Assembly: GCA_015499995.1 (NCBI GenBank)
Contig: JADNRV010000357.1
Coordinates: 1 to 46,682, forward strand
DNA length: 46,682 nucleotides
Origin: Flammula alnicola
Lineage: Eukaryota; Basidiomycota; Agaricomycetes; Agaricales; Strophariaceae
Direction of reading: 5' to 3'
The notes under the pieces were generated by a model. The model saw only the letters and a list, made by a program, of their open reading frames with translations, was not told the DNA's origin and made no database searches. The stretch's first letter is position 1; the number at the start of each line of letters is the position of its first letter. This document shows, piece by piece, positions 31,755 to 43,140 of the stretch. The translations under genes and the position numbers were made by a program.

Positions 31755-32195
31755 ATGCTATACTCACGCAGCACAGCTACGACAGACAACCGTCCGCCCG
31801 CTCGCCTAATCATCCGTCGTCTAGAACGTTACCCCAATGCCGCCATTTGGGGGATCCCTGTCGACCTCAGCCTCATGGTCGCTGAATTCAAGAGAACTGC
31901 ACCACCCAATATTGGTGGTGAAGAACGCATGCGCCTCTTGGATATTTATGTCGACAGAGTCTTCTCGGTGCTGGAAGCGAAATGCAGGAGTGTCTGGCGT
32001 TCGGGCATAATTGGCCCTAGAGAGGTTTATGCTTCAGGCAAACGCTCTGGAGAGAAGACGATCATCGCGGTCGTCAGAAGCACACGGCCTGATGACAAAT
32101 TCCTCCCCCCGCCCGACAAAGTAGAGGAGTTGAAGAAGTTTTTTGCTGCGCAAGGGTTTACAGAGGACCCAGACTGGTTCATAGCTTTGGACTGA
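31755..32195 (+). CDS. Orphan 146-aa protein, copy B
   Basis: ATG at 31755, same length and frame as copy A. The frame is open further upstream without an ATG, so the start is chosen by agreement with copies A and C. Residue changes relative to A include DLNL to DLSL, NIDGEE to NIGGEE and DKIEE to DKVEE. The intact frame after this much divergence suggests the protein is or was made. Its promoter region holds TTGCGATCAACCCGGTTCAA, an extension missing from copy A. Function unknown. Confidence 0.6.
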   Translation: MLYSRSTATTDNRPPARLIIRRLERYPNAAIWGIPVDLSLMVAEFKRTAPPNIGGEERMRLLDIYVDRVFSVLEAKCRSVWRSGIIGPREVYASGKRSGEKTIIAVVRSTRPDDKFLPPPDKVEELKKFFAAQGFTEDPDWFIALD

Positions 32196-33288
32196 CCACT
32201 GAAGCGCGAGGATTGCCAAGAAACTCTTTGTCCATCGTCTTGCCAGTCATCGGCATTGTCACATTATATTTGTCCTACGGATACCTCTTTCATGTTGCAT
32301 TGCCTTATGACTTATGGATGCCACGACGCCTTCTGTCGACTTCAATTTTCTATTGCCTTGGAGGCGCTTCCGAACCCTTTGGATACAGTGGCATATCGGA
32401 TGGCCATAATATCTGAGTGTGGCAATACGAGTCTGGATCGAAATACTAGACGTGTCCAAAACTATGCAACTTGTCGTGAACCTCGCAGCACCAATTTTAA
32501 ATTTAACTTCCTCACAGGAACTCAATCCGATATATACCTACGATGACAACGGATTTGAGGGCCAGGACCAAGATAGGGAATTTGGCTTTGGTGCGGTCCG
32601 CGTTTGAGGCGCACGGCCTTAGCGCGTTTGACGCTTTCCACCTCATCTCCTTTTTTGAATCCGCTTCGCCTATACCGCCTCCCCAGCTCTCCAACTCAAA
32701 CATTCGTCCGAGCCCCAGCTACAGCCATCAGCACCCCGAACTATCCTTATCACGCACACTTCGCAAGCGTACTGCAGGTTAACTGCCCTTCCCAGTTGAC
32801 GAGCATTTCGGCATTTGAATGAGACACCAACTCAAAGGAAATTGAGGCGAAAGCGATACGTAGTTAGGGATAACCGCGCAAAATAAATACTGTTGTGATA
32901 TGTATATGATTCGTAACCGTGGGCCCAGTGGCAAATGTGATGTGAGTATGCATTGTATGTATGGCGATGGATGTCCATAAAATAAAGAAGAAAGACCTAA
33001 ATCATACAGTGAACATGATAAAAAAAAGAAAAAATAAAGAAATCTCGAAAAGGAACATCCCATCTCATATGTATTGTTCGATGCAAGCGTTTGGTGTGTA
33101 ATAGGATAGTTTGAGGTATCTGGGCGGCGTGGAGGAGCTGAAAAGGAAAATGCCAGTGGACTGGAGAGAATCCGCGGTGTAGTCGATGTCGATGAGAGGA
33201 GAATCGTGCTAGTCTAGACTGATATGTCAAATCTCAGGAAGAATAAAGGGCCATTTACATAATGGAGTGCGATGTCAGCATCTCGCGT
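32196..33288. other. 3' flank of copy B and intergenic DNA before the GH5 gene end
   Basis: Family homology ends near 32535. An ORF from the ATG at 32543 (79 codons, TTDLRARTKIGNLALVRSAF) could be an exon, but its second half is Ser/Pro-rich and no splice partner is evident. The remainder is the 3' flank of the convergent GH5 gene. Confidence 0.35.
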
Positions 33289-36200
33289 TTAAGCAATCAC
33301 ACACCCCTCCTCCGGGCACAGCTGTTCGTACCAAGTGTTCCCCGCAGCCGCTTCCGCCCGTCTTCCCTTCGCAGGCGGCTTCAACGCCCCACCGCGCCTT
33401 TTCACCTCCAGAACGTATTCCTTCGCCGGCTCGCCCTCCGCTGGAACATCGTACCACCAGAACAACGTCTGCCCACGCACGTCGAAGCGGCCGTCCGACA
33501 CCTTCACCTCGACGTCGATAAGGTCCGGCGTAGAATCTCGTATGAGAAGAGGGGCGCATATAGGGGCGCAGGGCGATGGAGGTTGGGATAAGGATTCCTT
33601 GACAGGAATATGGGATTTTTCTGCTTTGGTGTCCACAGCCGTCGAGCCGGAATGCAGACTGGGCGGAGAATCTGCATCCGAATCTGTCGCTGTCGTCGTC
33701 GTCGTCGCAGTCGTCGTCACCGACATCGAGAGCGGGTGCACCTCCTCTTTGACAGCAGGTGTCGTCGATCGACCGCGACCTCTTCCATCTGCCTCTCCAT
33801 CCTCAGCAAGCGTTGACGTGCTCGTTATCGAGTTCGCATCCCCATCAGCTCCAGTATCCTTCTGTATCCATCTCCGTTTGCTCTCTTTCCGCTGCGACCG
33901 ACTCCTCTCATCCTCCTCCAACAACCGCGGATGCGCATAATGCACAAGCGGAATATAAACCTCCGTTCCCAGCGGTTCACGTTCGTCAGAATCCTCCGAC
34001 CCATTCTGTATCCGGTCTTCCCATCCTACACTCACAACCAACTTGAACGACCCTTTCCCAATATCGAACCGCACATCCTTCGCCCGTCCCACCACCTTCA
34101 CAGGCCACGGCCGCGCAAATGCTCGAACCGCCCTGGCACCGTGCGTTAACAGTGTGTACGGGTTGGTAGAGTGGCCTGCCACGCCAGCAACAGGCAATCG
34201 AGCCTTCGACGACGTTGTTGAAGATGTCGAAGATGCCGACGCACGCGATAAAGTCCGCATCCGTCTAGCTTTAGGCTGGGCTCTGGTCCCAACACTGGCA
34301 GCAAACACAGACGTAGAACCCAGGCTGGCAAGGCTCAAAGACGACCTTGCGACTTCCATAGGCAAAGACGCTGGTGGTTGTTTTCGCAACCTTTTCCCAT
34401 TCTGGAAGCTGGCCTTGTTCCGCAGCAGCCCAGCACGACTGTTCAGCGCGTCTGGGTGTTCAGCGACATTGTCAGAGGCCAGGCTCCGCATCTCCTTGTC
34501 CACCTCGTCGCCTTCGTCCTCATCCTCATCGCCCGTCAAGTCATCCAGACTCCACAGACTCAGATCCTCCATGTTCCACCCGTCACCCCACTCGTGTGTA
34601 TGATCGTCTCCGACGTATGTCCAGATCGTGAAGTTCAGCGAGTCTCTCTCTTCACCGTAGGACCAGGCATCGCAGGCGTTCAGACTGGCGTCCAAAGCCT
34701 TCTCCTGGTTACTGTAATTGCCCTTGTGCTTCCCTCCGTCGGTCCAACCATAAGATCGCTTGTCGTCCATATCGAATGGTGTTCCAATCTCGCCGATAAC
34801 GGTCGGATACGCCCCATGGCCAAGGGCAATAACGTCAGCTTGAAGATATCCAAGTTGTTCGTGGAGAGATTTCCTGATAGCCTTCTCGCCAATCTTGACG
34901 GCTTGCAGTGTCGAGGAATATTTGCCACGCAAGAGACCGAGCGCATCAGCGTTGAACCAATTCCAATGCCGCGTGACGAGGGTCAGACCATCGTAGTAAT
35001 GTGGTGAATACGCGCATCGGCCCTTTAGCTCGCCTTCGTCAAACTTCGGTGGTGGAGCAAACACAGGCGGCTGCACAAAGATAATCGCTTCCTCGTGCGA
35101 TTGTCGTATGCGTTGGGCATAGGCAAGCCAGTGTGGTTTCCAATGGTCCGAAAGAAACTCGACCTCGACGCCTGTGAATGGGTTGAAGTGGAAGTAGTCC
35201 GGTCGAAGAATGTAACCTGTTTCAACGTCCCACACGCCGTGCTGCGCCCAGATACATTTTCCAAGAGGCCACTTGGAGACGTCACGTTTCCAGCCCCATC
35301 TTGGGTGCGTGCCATCGGGAAGTTCGCCGATGACCTCGTCTCCGGAGGGTTCATGCGGGTTTTCTTGCGATGTCGAAACCATAGGGTCTGCCCAGATCTT
35401 GCGGCCCTTGGGATCGATCGTAACTGTCCCATTCCTCGACGGACCCATCACTCCAAACGTCCAATTTTCCACCGTCTGCGCCTGTCCCATCCCAAGCCTC
35501 AGACTTTGCGCGGGCGTAGGGTAAGTTCCCTTCTTCAGTGTCGAACCCTGCTTAGTGGGGTTGGTATGCAAGTCTTCCCATCCGCAAAGACCTTCAAAGG
35601 GCTCGTTCAAGCTATCCCACCCAATGATACAGTCATCGAACAAGCTTCCACCGTCGAATGCCTTTATCCGATCGACGAGCTGCCCGCAAGCCTCGATGAA
35701 ATGGTTTTGGAGGTAATCCTGGATATTCACGCCATCGATAATACAGTTCGGTGCGAAATCACGCCCAGCAAAGAAGAGAGTGAAGACTGTCTGAGATAGA
35801 AGCCGGCCATAGTTAGTACTCCATACCATGGCGGGCAGGGACGCCGGATCGGGTTCGTGGGCGAAGGGGTATTCACAATGGACGATAGCCGCTTGGGTAG
35901 CGGTTATGTGTCTTGCATTGATACCACAGGCGGCAAGTGTCCAGTAGGGAGCCCCAGAGCCGCCCGAGAAACGAGACCACTAGATAGGAGATGTGAGTAA
36001 CGAGATAAGGAAGTGGAGCAGCGAATGCAAAAGAAAATAATAAGTGCGCATGAAGAATGGTGTTTGCTGCAATGAGATAGGACAAGGCTTACCGTATCCT
36101 GATGGGGATCCATGTAAACGCGAAAGCCGTAATCCCTGCATTTGCATAGCACGTGGATAGTGTAATCCATAAATTCGTGGTCGTACTTTCCCCTGCCAAC

Positions 36201-36588
36201 GAGAAAACAAGGTTGAAGTCGTATCCAGCATACTCACCCAAACAAATACTCACGGTGCTTCGTGCTCCAAGGCTTCCCATGTAAAGGGGAATCTCAGCAG
36301 ATTGAACCCCCACCCCTTCAGCCTGGCAAGGTGGACGTCCGCGCTGCCATCATCGATGTTCAATGGTCGCCCAATGAAGCTCTCTCCTCCCAATTCTGCG
36401 CTCTCCCAAAAGTCTTCTAGCAGATAAGAGAGATGGCCGACGGGTGCCTTGGATGCGCCAGAGAGATTGACACCGCGAAGGAGGAGCGTGCGGCCAGAAT
36501 TGTCGACAAAGTTGACTGATGTGGTGTGGATATAGGATGGCGGTAAAGGCTTGCCTGTTGCTGGCGATGTTGACGGAATTTGCGGCAT
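33289..36588 (-). CDS. GH5 subfamily 12 glycosidase (steryl glucosidase / EGCrP2-like)
   Basis: Three exons, 36254-36588, 36093-36192 and 33289-35979, join in phase and give about 1,041 residues. Early blocks are LLLRGVNLSGASK and GFNLLRFPFTWEA, followed by [21 protein letters not shown]. The acid/base Glu lies in WDSLNEPFEG (about residue 271) and the nucleophile in TVIGEIGTPFD (about 542); SPHYYDG lies between. These are hallmarks of GH5_12, which includes fungal ergosteryl-beta-glucosidase (EGCrP2/Sgl1). They remove glucose from sterol glucosides or related lipids, probably on internal membranes. There is no signal peptide. A poorly conserved Ser/Thr/acid-rich insert of roughly 250 residues separates the barrel from a C-terminal beta-domain (ETYVLEV-like YVLEVKRRGG), making the protein longer than the ~840-residue Cryptococcus enzyme. 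Subfamily is confident; exact substrate is inferred. Confidence 0.9.
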
Positions 36589-38648
36589 CCCTTTGCAAGA
36601 AAGAAAGAGATACGAAAGCAGCCTAAGTGAAAGGAAAGCAGGAGAGAGAAGCTAGATAATTAGGTAAGTGCTAAGTTCATGTTGAAAGACGTGTGTGAGG
36701 TCATCATTCGCCATTCAAGTCGTACCACTTCCAATTTCCAAATTACGTTATATCCCCTTTAGCAGTCTTTAGTACCTAAATCGGTGCGCCTCACGGCAAC
36801 GGTCCGTGAGAGTCCGGATCCCTAGAGGTCGACAAAGTAAAGGACCAGAAGAATCTAGAGAGCGACGATTACCCAGGGAGAGGATAACGAAATATCACTA
36901 ACGTACTTTTAGAGGAAACTGTTCTGCAGCATGCTTTCGCGCATATATGAAGGTATTGCTATGGTCACCCGAGTCGAAATTTCAGAAAGTGTAAGAAGTT
37001 CAAGTTGGCAACCTAGAAGGCAGGCGATATCGTACCTTGGACTTGCAATACTGTCCAGACAGAGGAGATCAACTTGACTACAGAAGTTGAGGGGAGGTGC
37101 TACCGTGGGGAGGGGGGATGTGGGGGAAAGGAAGAAAGGGAGAGATTGCGTTGTTTCTGGAGATGCTCGATATTTGTAGGGAAAGGAATGGGGGGTCAAC
37201 AAAACTTTGGGGAAAGAGATTCTTACGTCAGAGAGGGAGGCTGCAGAAATAATTCAAATTGGGAGGAAGAGAAGGAATGACGTCCTCCTATTTTGGCAGG
37301 AGTCACCCCCGAAAGAGTTCTGAATTTTAGATAGGGCATCTTCATAAAAGTTGACAAAACATTAATGTTATTCGTATTCCATCCTAGCCCGGAAATTTAT
37401 TTAGACTACAAATTATTATACCCTTGTCCATCTTGCCTAAACTCGTTTTTTTGATTAGTATCAGTGCGCCACACTCTCAGTTTAAGCGGTTGATTATCAT
37501 AATAAGACGTAATTTGAACTACATACGTACTACTTGTATCGCAAGACTGGTATAAATACGTTGCTGAAATAGACGGACGCGATTAGTGTTGTACGATCTG
37601 ACTGCCCAGGACGATGCGAGAAGCTATGTAGATCAGGATTATAATTATAATTATCAACCCAATATTCCATCCTTGTTGAAAAGGAAAAGTTGTCGCGACG
37701 CGCCACGGTCACATGCTCGGGCGGCGTTCGCATTCCTGTATTTTTCGTAGAGAAAACGGCGTACTCACATCTCTCTCTCGTCAGACCTCAATAAATGCCT
37801 GAACGTCAAACTCGAATGCTAATCTTTACCTACATTCCGACTGCCGACTCGTCGCGGACTATTCAATCGATATCGGCGCAAGTCTCGGGATATTATTAAT
37901 AATCGTCATGCACAAACCGCAGTCTTTTTCTTTTTGGCGCTTCCGCGACAACAATGGGCGGCATTACAAATGGACCACTGTATACATTTCCGAGACCGAA
38001 CACAGCTGTTGGAGAAACAATGTACATACCTTTGGTCTTTCATTGCATTGTGAACGGACAAAAATATCTTCGGTCAGGGTCCTATTGAATGCACCACAAC
38101 GGCACAACCGCTATCATTTGCGCAGCGCCGACCAACCCGGCAATGGAGGCAACGGAGATGAAGAGGTCTTTGTAATTGTCAACATTCAACTGGACGACGG
38201 CAGGCAGGTCTGAAGCCAGGCAAACGTGTGAAGGTGAGAAAAATAAATAAATAAATGGGACAGCTGAACGTAAAGGTTGCTTCCGTCGCTGGTTTCTTTC
38301 GTCGTGAACCATTTTACACCTTCTTCATCTTCACCTTCTTGTTTAGCTTCTCAGGCCACACTCCCGCCCCAGGTGTTTTTTACAGGCCCCGCTTTACGAG
38401 AATAAAAGGCTGCTCTAGACGAGTGCCGATCTTTCTCTTTTGCTTTTTCCCATTTTTCAACACATTTTTTACCGCCCAACAAATATCGAATCGCGTGCAG
38501 TGCACCACCACCACCACCAAACCACACCAATCCGTCGTATCCAACTTTCGACGCACGGCTCTCTGTGAGAACCGCCCAGACAGACGCGACCTGAACTACC
38601 TCGCCAAAAACCCAACCAACCCCAAAATCAACAGCAACTCAGCCAACC
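36589..38648. other. Two-kilobase intergenic region
   Basis: I see no supported gene. A 7-bp-stem hairpin (CTCACGG...CCGTGAG) sits near 36788-36808. The stretch 37320-37560 is A+T-rich. A TATA-like AATAAAAGG at 38400-38409 lies about 240 bases before the next start and may be its promoter; the leader contains a short CAC repeat. Confidence 0.4.
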
Positions 38649-39017
38649 ATGTTCCCCAAACCCTCCTTGTTGTTCACCATGATCCTCGGCGTCGCCTTCA
38701 TGCTTCTCAGCCTCCCGCTCTCCACGTACGCCCTGCCTACACCAGCTCCCGTCCCTGTGCCCGCACCCATGGCAGCACCAGCACCGGCGCCCGTCGCGCT
38801 GCCCGCCGCCATGCCCCACAACCCCACAAGCCTCCTCGGGCGCACCTTCGCCAAAAACCACGCGCGTGCAGCCGCCCCTGACGCCCTCGCAGGCACGGGC
38901 ACGCCTAGCGTCGTTCTCCGCGCAGCAGACGAAATGCCCATCAAGCGCGCTGAGCGATTCCAGCTCCGCATGGAGCGCGCACGAAGGCTCGCCCAGCCTG
39001 GAGAAGAGACGGCGTAA
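38649..39017 (+). CDS. Small secreted Pro/Ala-rich protein, 122 aa
   Basis: A single exon starts at the ATG at 38649. The N-terminus is a good signal peptide (FTMILGVAFMLLSLPLSTYA) and is followed by a Pro/Ala/Val-rich stretch built on PAPVPVP-type words. The C-terminal half is basic with Arg-Ala repeats and a dibasic IKRAERF site that a Kex2-like protease could cut. There are no cysteines, so it is not a typical disulfide-rich effector. The upstream TATA-like box and codon use support expression. Role unknown; a wall-associated or processed peptide precursor is possible. Confidence 0.65.
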   Translation: MFPKPSLLFTMILGVAFMLLSLPLSTYALPTPAPVPVPAPMAAPAPAPVALPAAMPHNPTSLLGRTFAKNHARAAAPDALAGTGTPSVVLRAADEMPIKRAERFQLRMERARRLAQPGEETA

Positions 39018-39866
39018 ATGGCTTGAGCACCGGCAGGAGATCGACGAGCGTTGGCAGGAGACACCGGAGGAGGAAAGGAAGAGAACAGGAATTCGCAAAC
39101 ATGAATACGACTCCCCCGCCTGGCTACATTTTTTGGACGTGTGCGGGACACGCTGCGGGGCCTCGTTGTACTATCACCACTATTTCGCGCATGCACATGC
39201 ACCTACACCAACATCTATTCCCCCAAGAATTTTCTTCGCGAGACTCAGAATGACCAGCGGAGAGCTAGAAGATTGATTGTTTATGGGGCAAGGGCTGGTA
39301 TTTTTATTTTTTGTATTTTATTTCTTGGGGAACATAGCTAGCACTTGTATAGGTCGATTCAACCGATAACTTCTATCAGAAAAGCTTGCGCCGTGTTCCG
39401 TGTTAAGAAGTGAGTAAACTTTCTGGCAGTCTACCAAGGATCGTTTCCTGTGTCTTCTGCGTCGAGACTCAATTACGTGCGGCGATTAATATCACTATGA
39501 ACGCGTGGTTCGATGTTGAAGTGTGATGAACTGCGCCGGTAATTCCTGAGTAATTGAGAACGAGCGAGCGACAGGCTGAGAAAACTGTGATTTGACTCGA
39601 ACTCAAAGTCGCTCGCAAGATAGAACACCGTGGAAGCAGTATCCAGATGTTTCGCGAGGCGGATTCGGATAGGGTGGATGAGGCGAGGCAGAGGAAATCC
39701 ATCTCGATTAATATTGTCTCCGAAAATATACGTCTAAAGTGTATGAGTAGATAGTAATGCTTTAAAAACCCAGAGCAGAGGAATGAATGGAGCTAGGGTA
39801 AGTAGATTCCAAGCACAGGAAGTCCAGGGTACATCACCGCAGCCATCCACGGCGGCCACCACGGTG
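39018..39866. other. Convergent 3' region between the secreted gene and OPA3
   Basis: The frame after 39017 stays open on another register to about 39276, but this looks like shadow sequence plus 3' UTR. No other feature seen. Confidence 0.4.
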
Positions 39867-40866
39867 TTATGACTCCGAGTTCTCTTTGGCCGAGGAACTC
39901 GCCGACGAAGGTGGTGGGTCATCAGTCTGGGGGGTATTTGTCGTCGAGGCCGCTGACTCTTGTGATTCCCCGGGTGTGTGCGATGATGACGAAGATCGAA
40001 GATGAGGCGCGAGCTGTATTCGAGGCAGCTGCAGCGGTGTATCCTGGAACTCTGCCCACCCACCACGCAAGCCGATCTCCACCACGCGTTCAAGGATCTT
40101 TGCAAGCTCGTCGTTCCTACAAGTCGAAACGGAGAATAAGGATACAGAGAATAAGAACGTAAGTACTGTATAAGCACAAGAACAAGGTTACGCTACTCAC
40201 CTCCGTTTCTCCACGCCCATCTCCTCTTCCCACCGGTCCACCAGGCTATCGACACGCGTCGTGAGCTCCGCCAGTCGCGTTCCGAGGTCCTCCAGCTGAT
40301 CGTCCACGCTGACCCGCCGTTTCGACTGATTCCGCGAACTGCGCCACGTTTCTCCGATAATCAGCGCAGCTGCCACCGAAAACAGGAATCCCTCCGCAAG
40401 GGCATTGGCGCCATTCTCGATTGCCCTGAAAGGATGATAATTGACGCGTCAGCTAAGTACTTGTACTCGAAACCCGAAGTGCGAATGAAGAAGGTAGGAT
40501 AGGCAAAAATAAACGGACAAACGTACTTGACCTCTGATAACGGCCTGATATGCTTCGCCTGCTCGCCCAAAAAGTTCGTGCGGAGCTTCACCTCGGAGCG
40601 ATACATAAACTGCGCGAGGTCGATACATAAGCCGCGGAATCGTTCATGCCTGCAAATTCGTTATTGCTGTCAGTACATCCCGGTGAGCGCTTTCAGGGAG
40701 GATAGATGAGGCCTCTTACTTACTGCCTGGCTTGTTCTTTGATTCGGCTGGAAATGGGTTTTGCCAACGTCTAGGAATTCAATAAGATTTGGGTTAGACA
40801 ATTGGGTAGGTCAAGGCAAAGATTGCTTACGCGGATGACAAGAGTTGCGAGTTTCGTGCTCGCCAT
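39867..40866 (-). CDS. OPA3: OPA3-like mitochondrial protein
   Basis: Five exons (40831-40866, 40724-40770, 40527-40649, 40201-40425, 39867-40116) join with consistent phases and give 226 residues. OPA3 proteins are small mitochondrial membrane proteins that affect organelle shape and lipid balance; the human gene is mutated in optic atrophy. Recognisable blocks are LAKPISSRIKEQARQHERFR, FMYRSEVKLRTNFLGE, HIRPLSEVKAIENGANALAE, then GFLFSVAAALIIGETWRSSR, a membrane-like helix, followed by a coiled-coil (LEDLGTRLAELTTRVDSL). The C-terminal 70 residues are a Ser/Pro-rich low-complexity tail beyond the usual family end. The four introns are 53-101 bases long. The start ATG at 40866 gives a 12-codon first exon typical for this gene. 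Confidence 0.95.
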
Positions 40867-41933
40867 ATCGGAAACTGCAAATCCGGGAGTTGGGTCGTCA
40901 AAGATTCAGGCGAACGGAGATTCGAATATCTCTCCGAGCAGTAAACAGATGAGTCCAAAAACGAGCGTTGGCGCGACGTTCACCGCAAGTCCAAGATTAA
41001 GAATAAGAGAATTCTAAGACACGATTTCCCGCCAGTTGACTGTTGGATATCTAGGTGGTATGTCGATGCCAGGTGGAGGGGTGCTACCAGCTGCGATAGT
41101 TAATTGCAGTCACCGTGTCGAGCCGCCGAAGGCTATCGTCACTTTTCGGGCAGGCGTTATTTGGCAGGTCCCTTCGTACCAAACACCCTACTACTATATT
41201 TTTCCCGCGATTCAGCGGCCCAGACGTTGAAACAACCACCACTTGGCATCCGTGTTCTGCGATAATTGCTGGTCCCAGTTCTCTGAATATCTGCATGGAT
41301 CGCGCTCTGGATGTTTCTGGCATCGACAAACACTCGGACTCATCATACGGCTTTTCACAGGGACTTCAATCTGACAACATTCTTGGAAATTATCATATGA
41401 TATTTCGCTGACATTCAAATTCGCACCTCTCACTGTCGGTTCAAGGCTAGCTTTTCTTTTGGCCTCTAAACCCACTGTCAACCCGACTTTTCAACAAAGT
41501 TTTTAACAAAGGCTACTAGTCTACCTTGACCTTGAAGACTTTGGAACCTCGAGTCGGGACGCTCCTAGGCCGCCCGCAAGCCTCACAACGTCCACACGGA
41601 TCCTTGGTTACGCTGTGAATTGTGGAGCGAAATCCTGATTTCACTCATGATCTGCCTAATCCGGCAAATCCACAATGTTTCCATCTCAAAAAATACGCTA
41701 GAAGCACAATTTAGATTCTTCGTGCTCCAATGTTCCCGATGGATGTCCAATCATATATTATCTCCTGTCTCTTTGCGAAGGTTTCGGCGTCCGAAGATCA
41801 TACCTCTGGAATTTTATAAAATGGGTGACATTGCCACCTAAAATTTCTCCCATTGACTCACTCGCCTCTCTGCATTTTTGCTGGTATACCTTGTAGTCTG
41901 ACTGACAACCCACATTCTTTTGAATCTTCAACA
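40867..41933. other. Intergenic region upstream of OPA3 and of the secreted gene
   Basis: No ORF here looks coding. The short inter-gene distance means it should hold the OPA3 promoter at its left and that of the gene starting at 41934 at its right. No TATA or other motif is convincing. Confidence 0.4.
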
Positions 41934-42935
41934 ATGTACTCTCGTTTGTTTTCCCTCTTCGTCGCTGTAGCGTGCACGACTTTGTCCGCAGCTGCCCCCG
42001 TTCCTGCTACAGCGCCACTTGGTGCTGTCACCGCCGTGGTATCCTCTTTAGGCGGAATCACTATCCCTCTGCCCTCGCTTCCTCCAGCCGTATCTACCGA
42101 AATTCTAGGTGCCGTCAACAAGGTTGAGAGCGCCGTCCCCTCCCCCGCGAAGGATGCAATTTCTGAGGCCGAGAGCGTCGTTTCGGGTCTCGTCAGCACG
42201 GTTGGAGGTGCCGCCGGAAACCCCTCCGACCTCCTTAAGAACTTGCCCCGCGCGAACGCGCCCACCCTTCCTCAGATAATCCAGGACATGTCCGCTAAGA
42301 TTACGCCTCTAGTTCAGAATCTGAGTACTGCGTTTTCACTTGCTGTCGCATGTCATTTCAGTCTCTGACGAAAGATTTATATTTTAGAGGCCGCCGTTGC
42401 AAACAAAACCAACGTTGATTCGCAAGTGGTAACCGGTAACCTCCAAAACATCGTTGATATCCTCTCTTCGAGCCGCGATGAGATACAATCCATCCTCGGA
42501 AATCCTGTTTCATTTGCTGAGTCGCTTTTGAGTGTTGGTGGAATTCTCACCGCCGTTGGGCCTCTGTTACAGGTGCGATAATACCTGTTTCTTGACCAAA
42601 TATATTGAGCGCTCATCACATTACCCACAGCTCCTTTTCAGTGTCCTCGCTCTTGTTATGAGCGCCGTCGCTGCCACGCCCCTTGGCCCCGTTGTCACAC
42701 CTCTCGTCGCAACCATCGGGTATGTTTTGTTCCATAAGATCCTCTTTTTCTCGTCCTCATCGTTCATTCTCATCTTAGGTCGCTCGTCGGTGAAGTCCTT
42801 GCACTCGCCACCCAAATTCTTCCCGGTCTCTTGACTTCCCTCGTGCCCACCATTACTTCGCTCCTTCCCCTCCTTAGCTCCCTCAACCTTACCTCCGTCC
42901 TTAGCATCCTCAACCTTGCTTCCCTTCCGTTGTGA
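41934..42935 (+). CDS. Secreted hydrophobic protein, 273 aa, unknown
   Basis: Four exons (41934-42324, 42388-42572, 42631-42719, 42779-42935) have matching phases and canonical splice sites. The signal peptide is clear (MYSRLFSLFVAVACTTLSAA). The mature protein is almost all Ala, Val, Leu, Ser, Thr and Pro, with helices such as VSGLVSTVGGAAG, NIVDILSSSRDEIQSILG and LLFSVLALVMSAVAATPLG. The tail repeats Leu/Ser/Thr words (LTSLLPLLSSLNLTSVLS). No cysteine pattern of hydrophobins is present. The spacing suggests amphipathic helices that could coat surfaces or associate with membranes, which is inference. Similar secreted low-complexity proteins are common in mushroom genomes, without known function. 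Confidence 0.8.
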
Positions 42936-43140
42936 AGAGATATCCCCCCTCATGATTGTACTGTATACCATGTACTCAATCATGTAATCTATCATTCATA
43001 TATTCCGTTTTTGTATCGGGATCCTGAAAATCTACTTGTAATACGCAATCATTCTGGACGAACCCTCCTAATGTACGAGTTGTCCCTCTAAGTAACCACC
43101 GTCGATAAATATGAGCAACCGTCGAGGCAACGGCACTTGT

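Larger units (their letters stand above)
30400..32530. repeat. Tandem duplication: copy A, spacer, copy B
   Basis: DNA at about 30400-31250 aligns with about 31650-32535, with point changes and small indels. The repeat holds the 146-aa ORF and more than 250 bp of its 3' flank, ending near CAGGAACTCAATCCGATATA. Between the two lies a spacer (about 31330-31640) whose relative is found at 16033-16435 in front of copy C. So a unit of spacer plus gene has been copied at least twice. Confidence 0.85.

Noticed and set aside
33335..34603. Plus-strand ORFs of 186-209 codons over the GH5 gene
   Set aside because: They are antisense shadows of the long, G+C-rich GH5_12 exon.
35791..35826. GTATGG...CTAAC...CTCAG looks like a 36-base intron in the GH5 gene
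   Set aside because: Its length is a multiple of three, it is open in frame, and it encodes STNYGRL, which fits the family at this position.
36810..36832. GGATCCCTAGAGGTCGAC resembles a cloning polylinker
   Set aside because: It differs from the common polylinker by insertions and lies in otherwise native-looking DNA, so it is most likely coincidence.
42621..42995. 124-codon minus-strand ORF
   Set aside because: It is antisense to exons 3-4 of the secreted protein gene, with Glu/Lys/Gly-rich sequence typical of a shadow frame.
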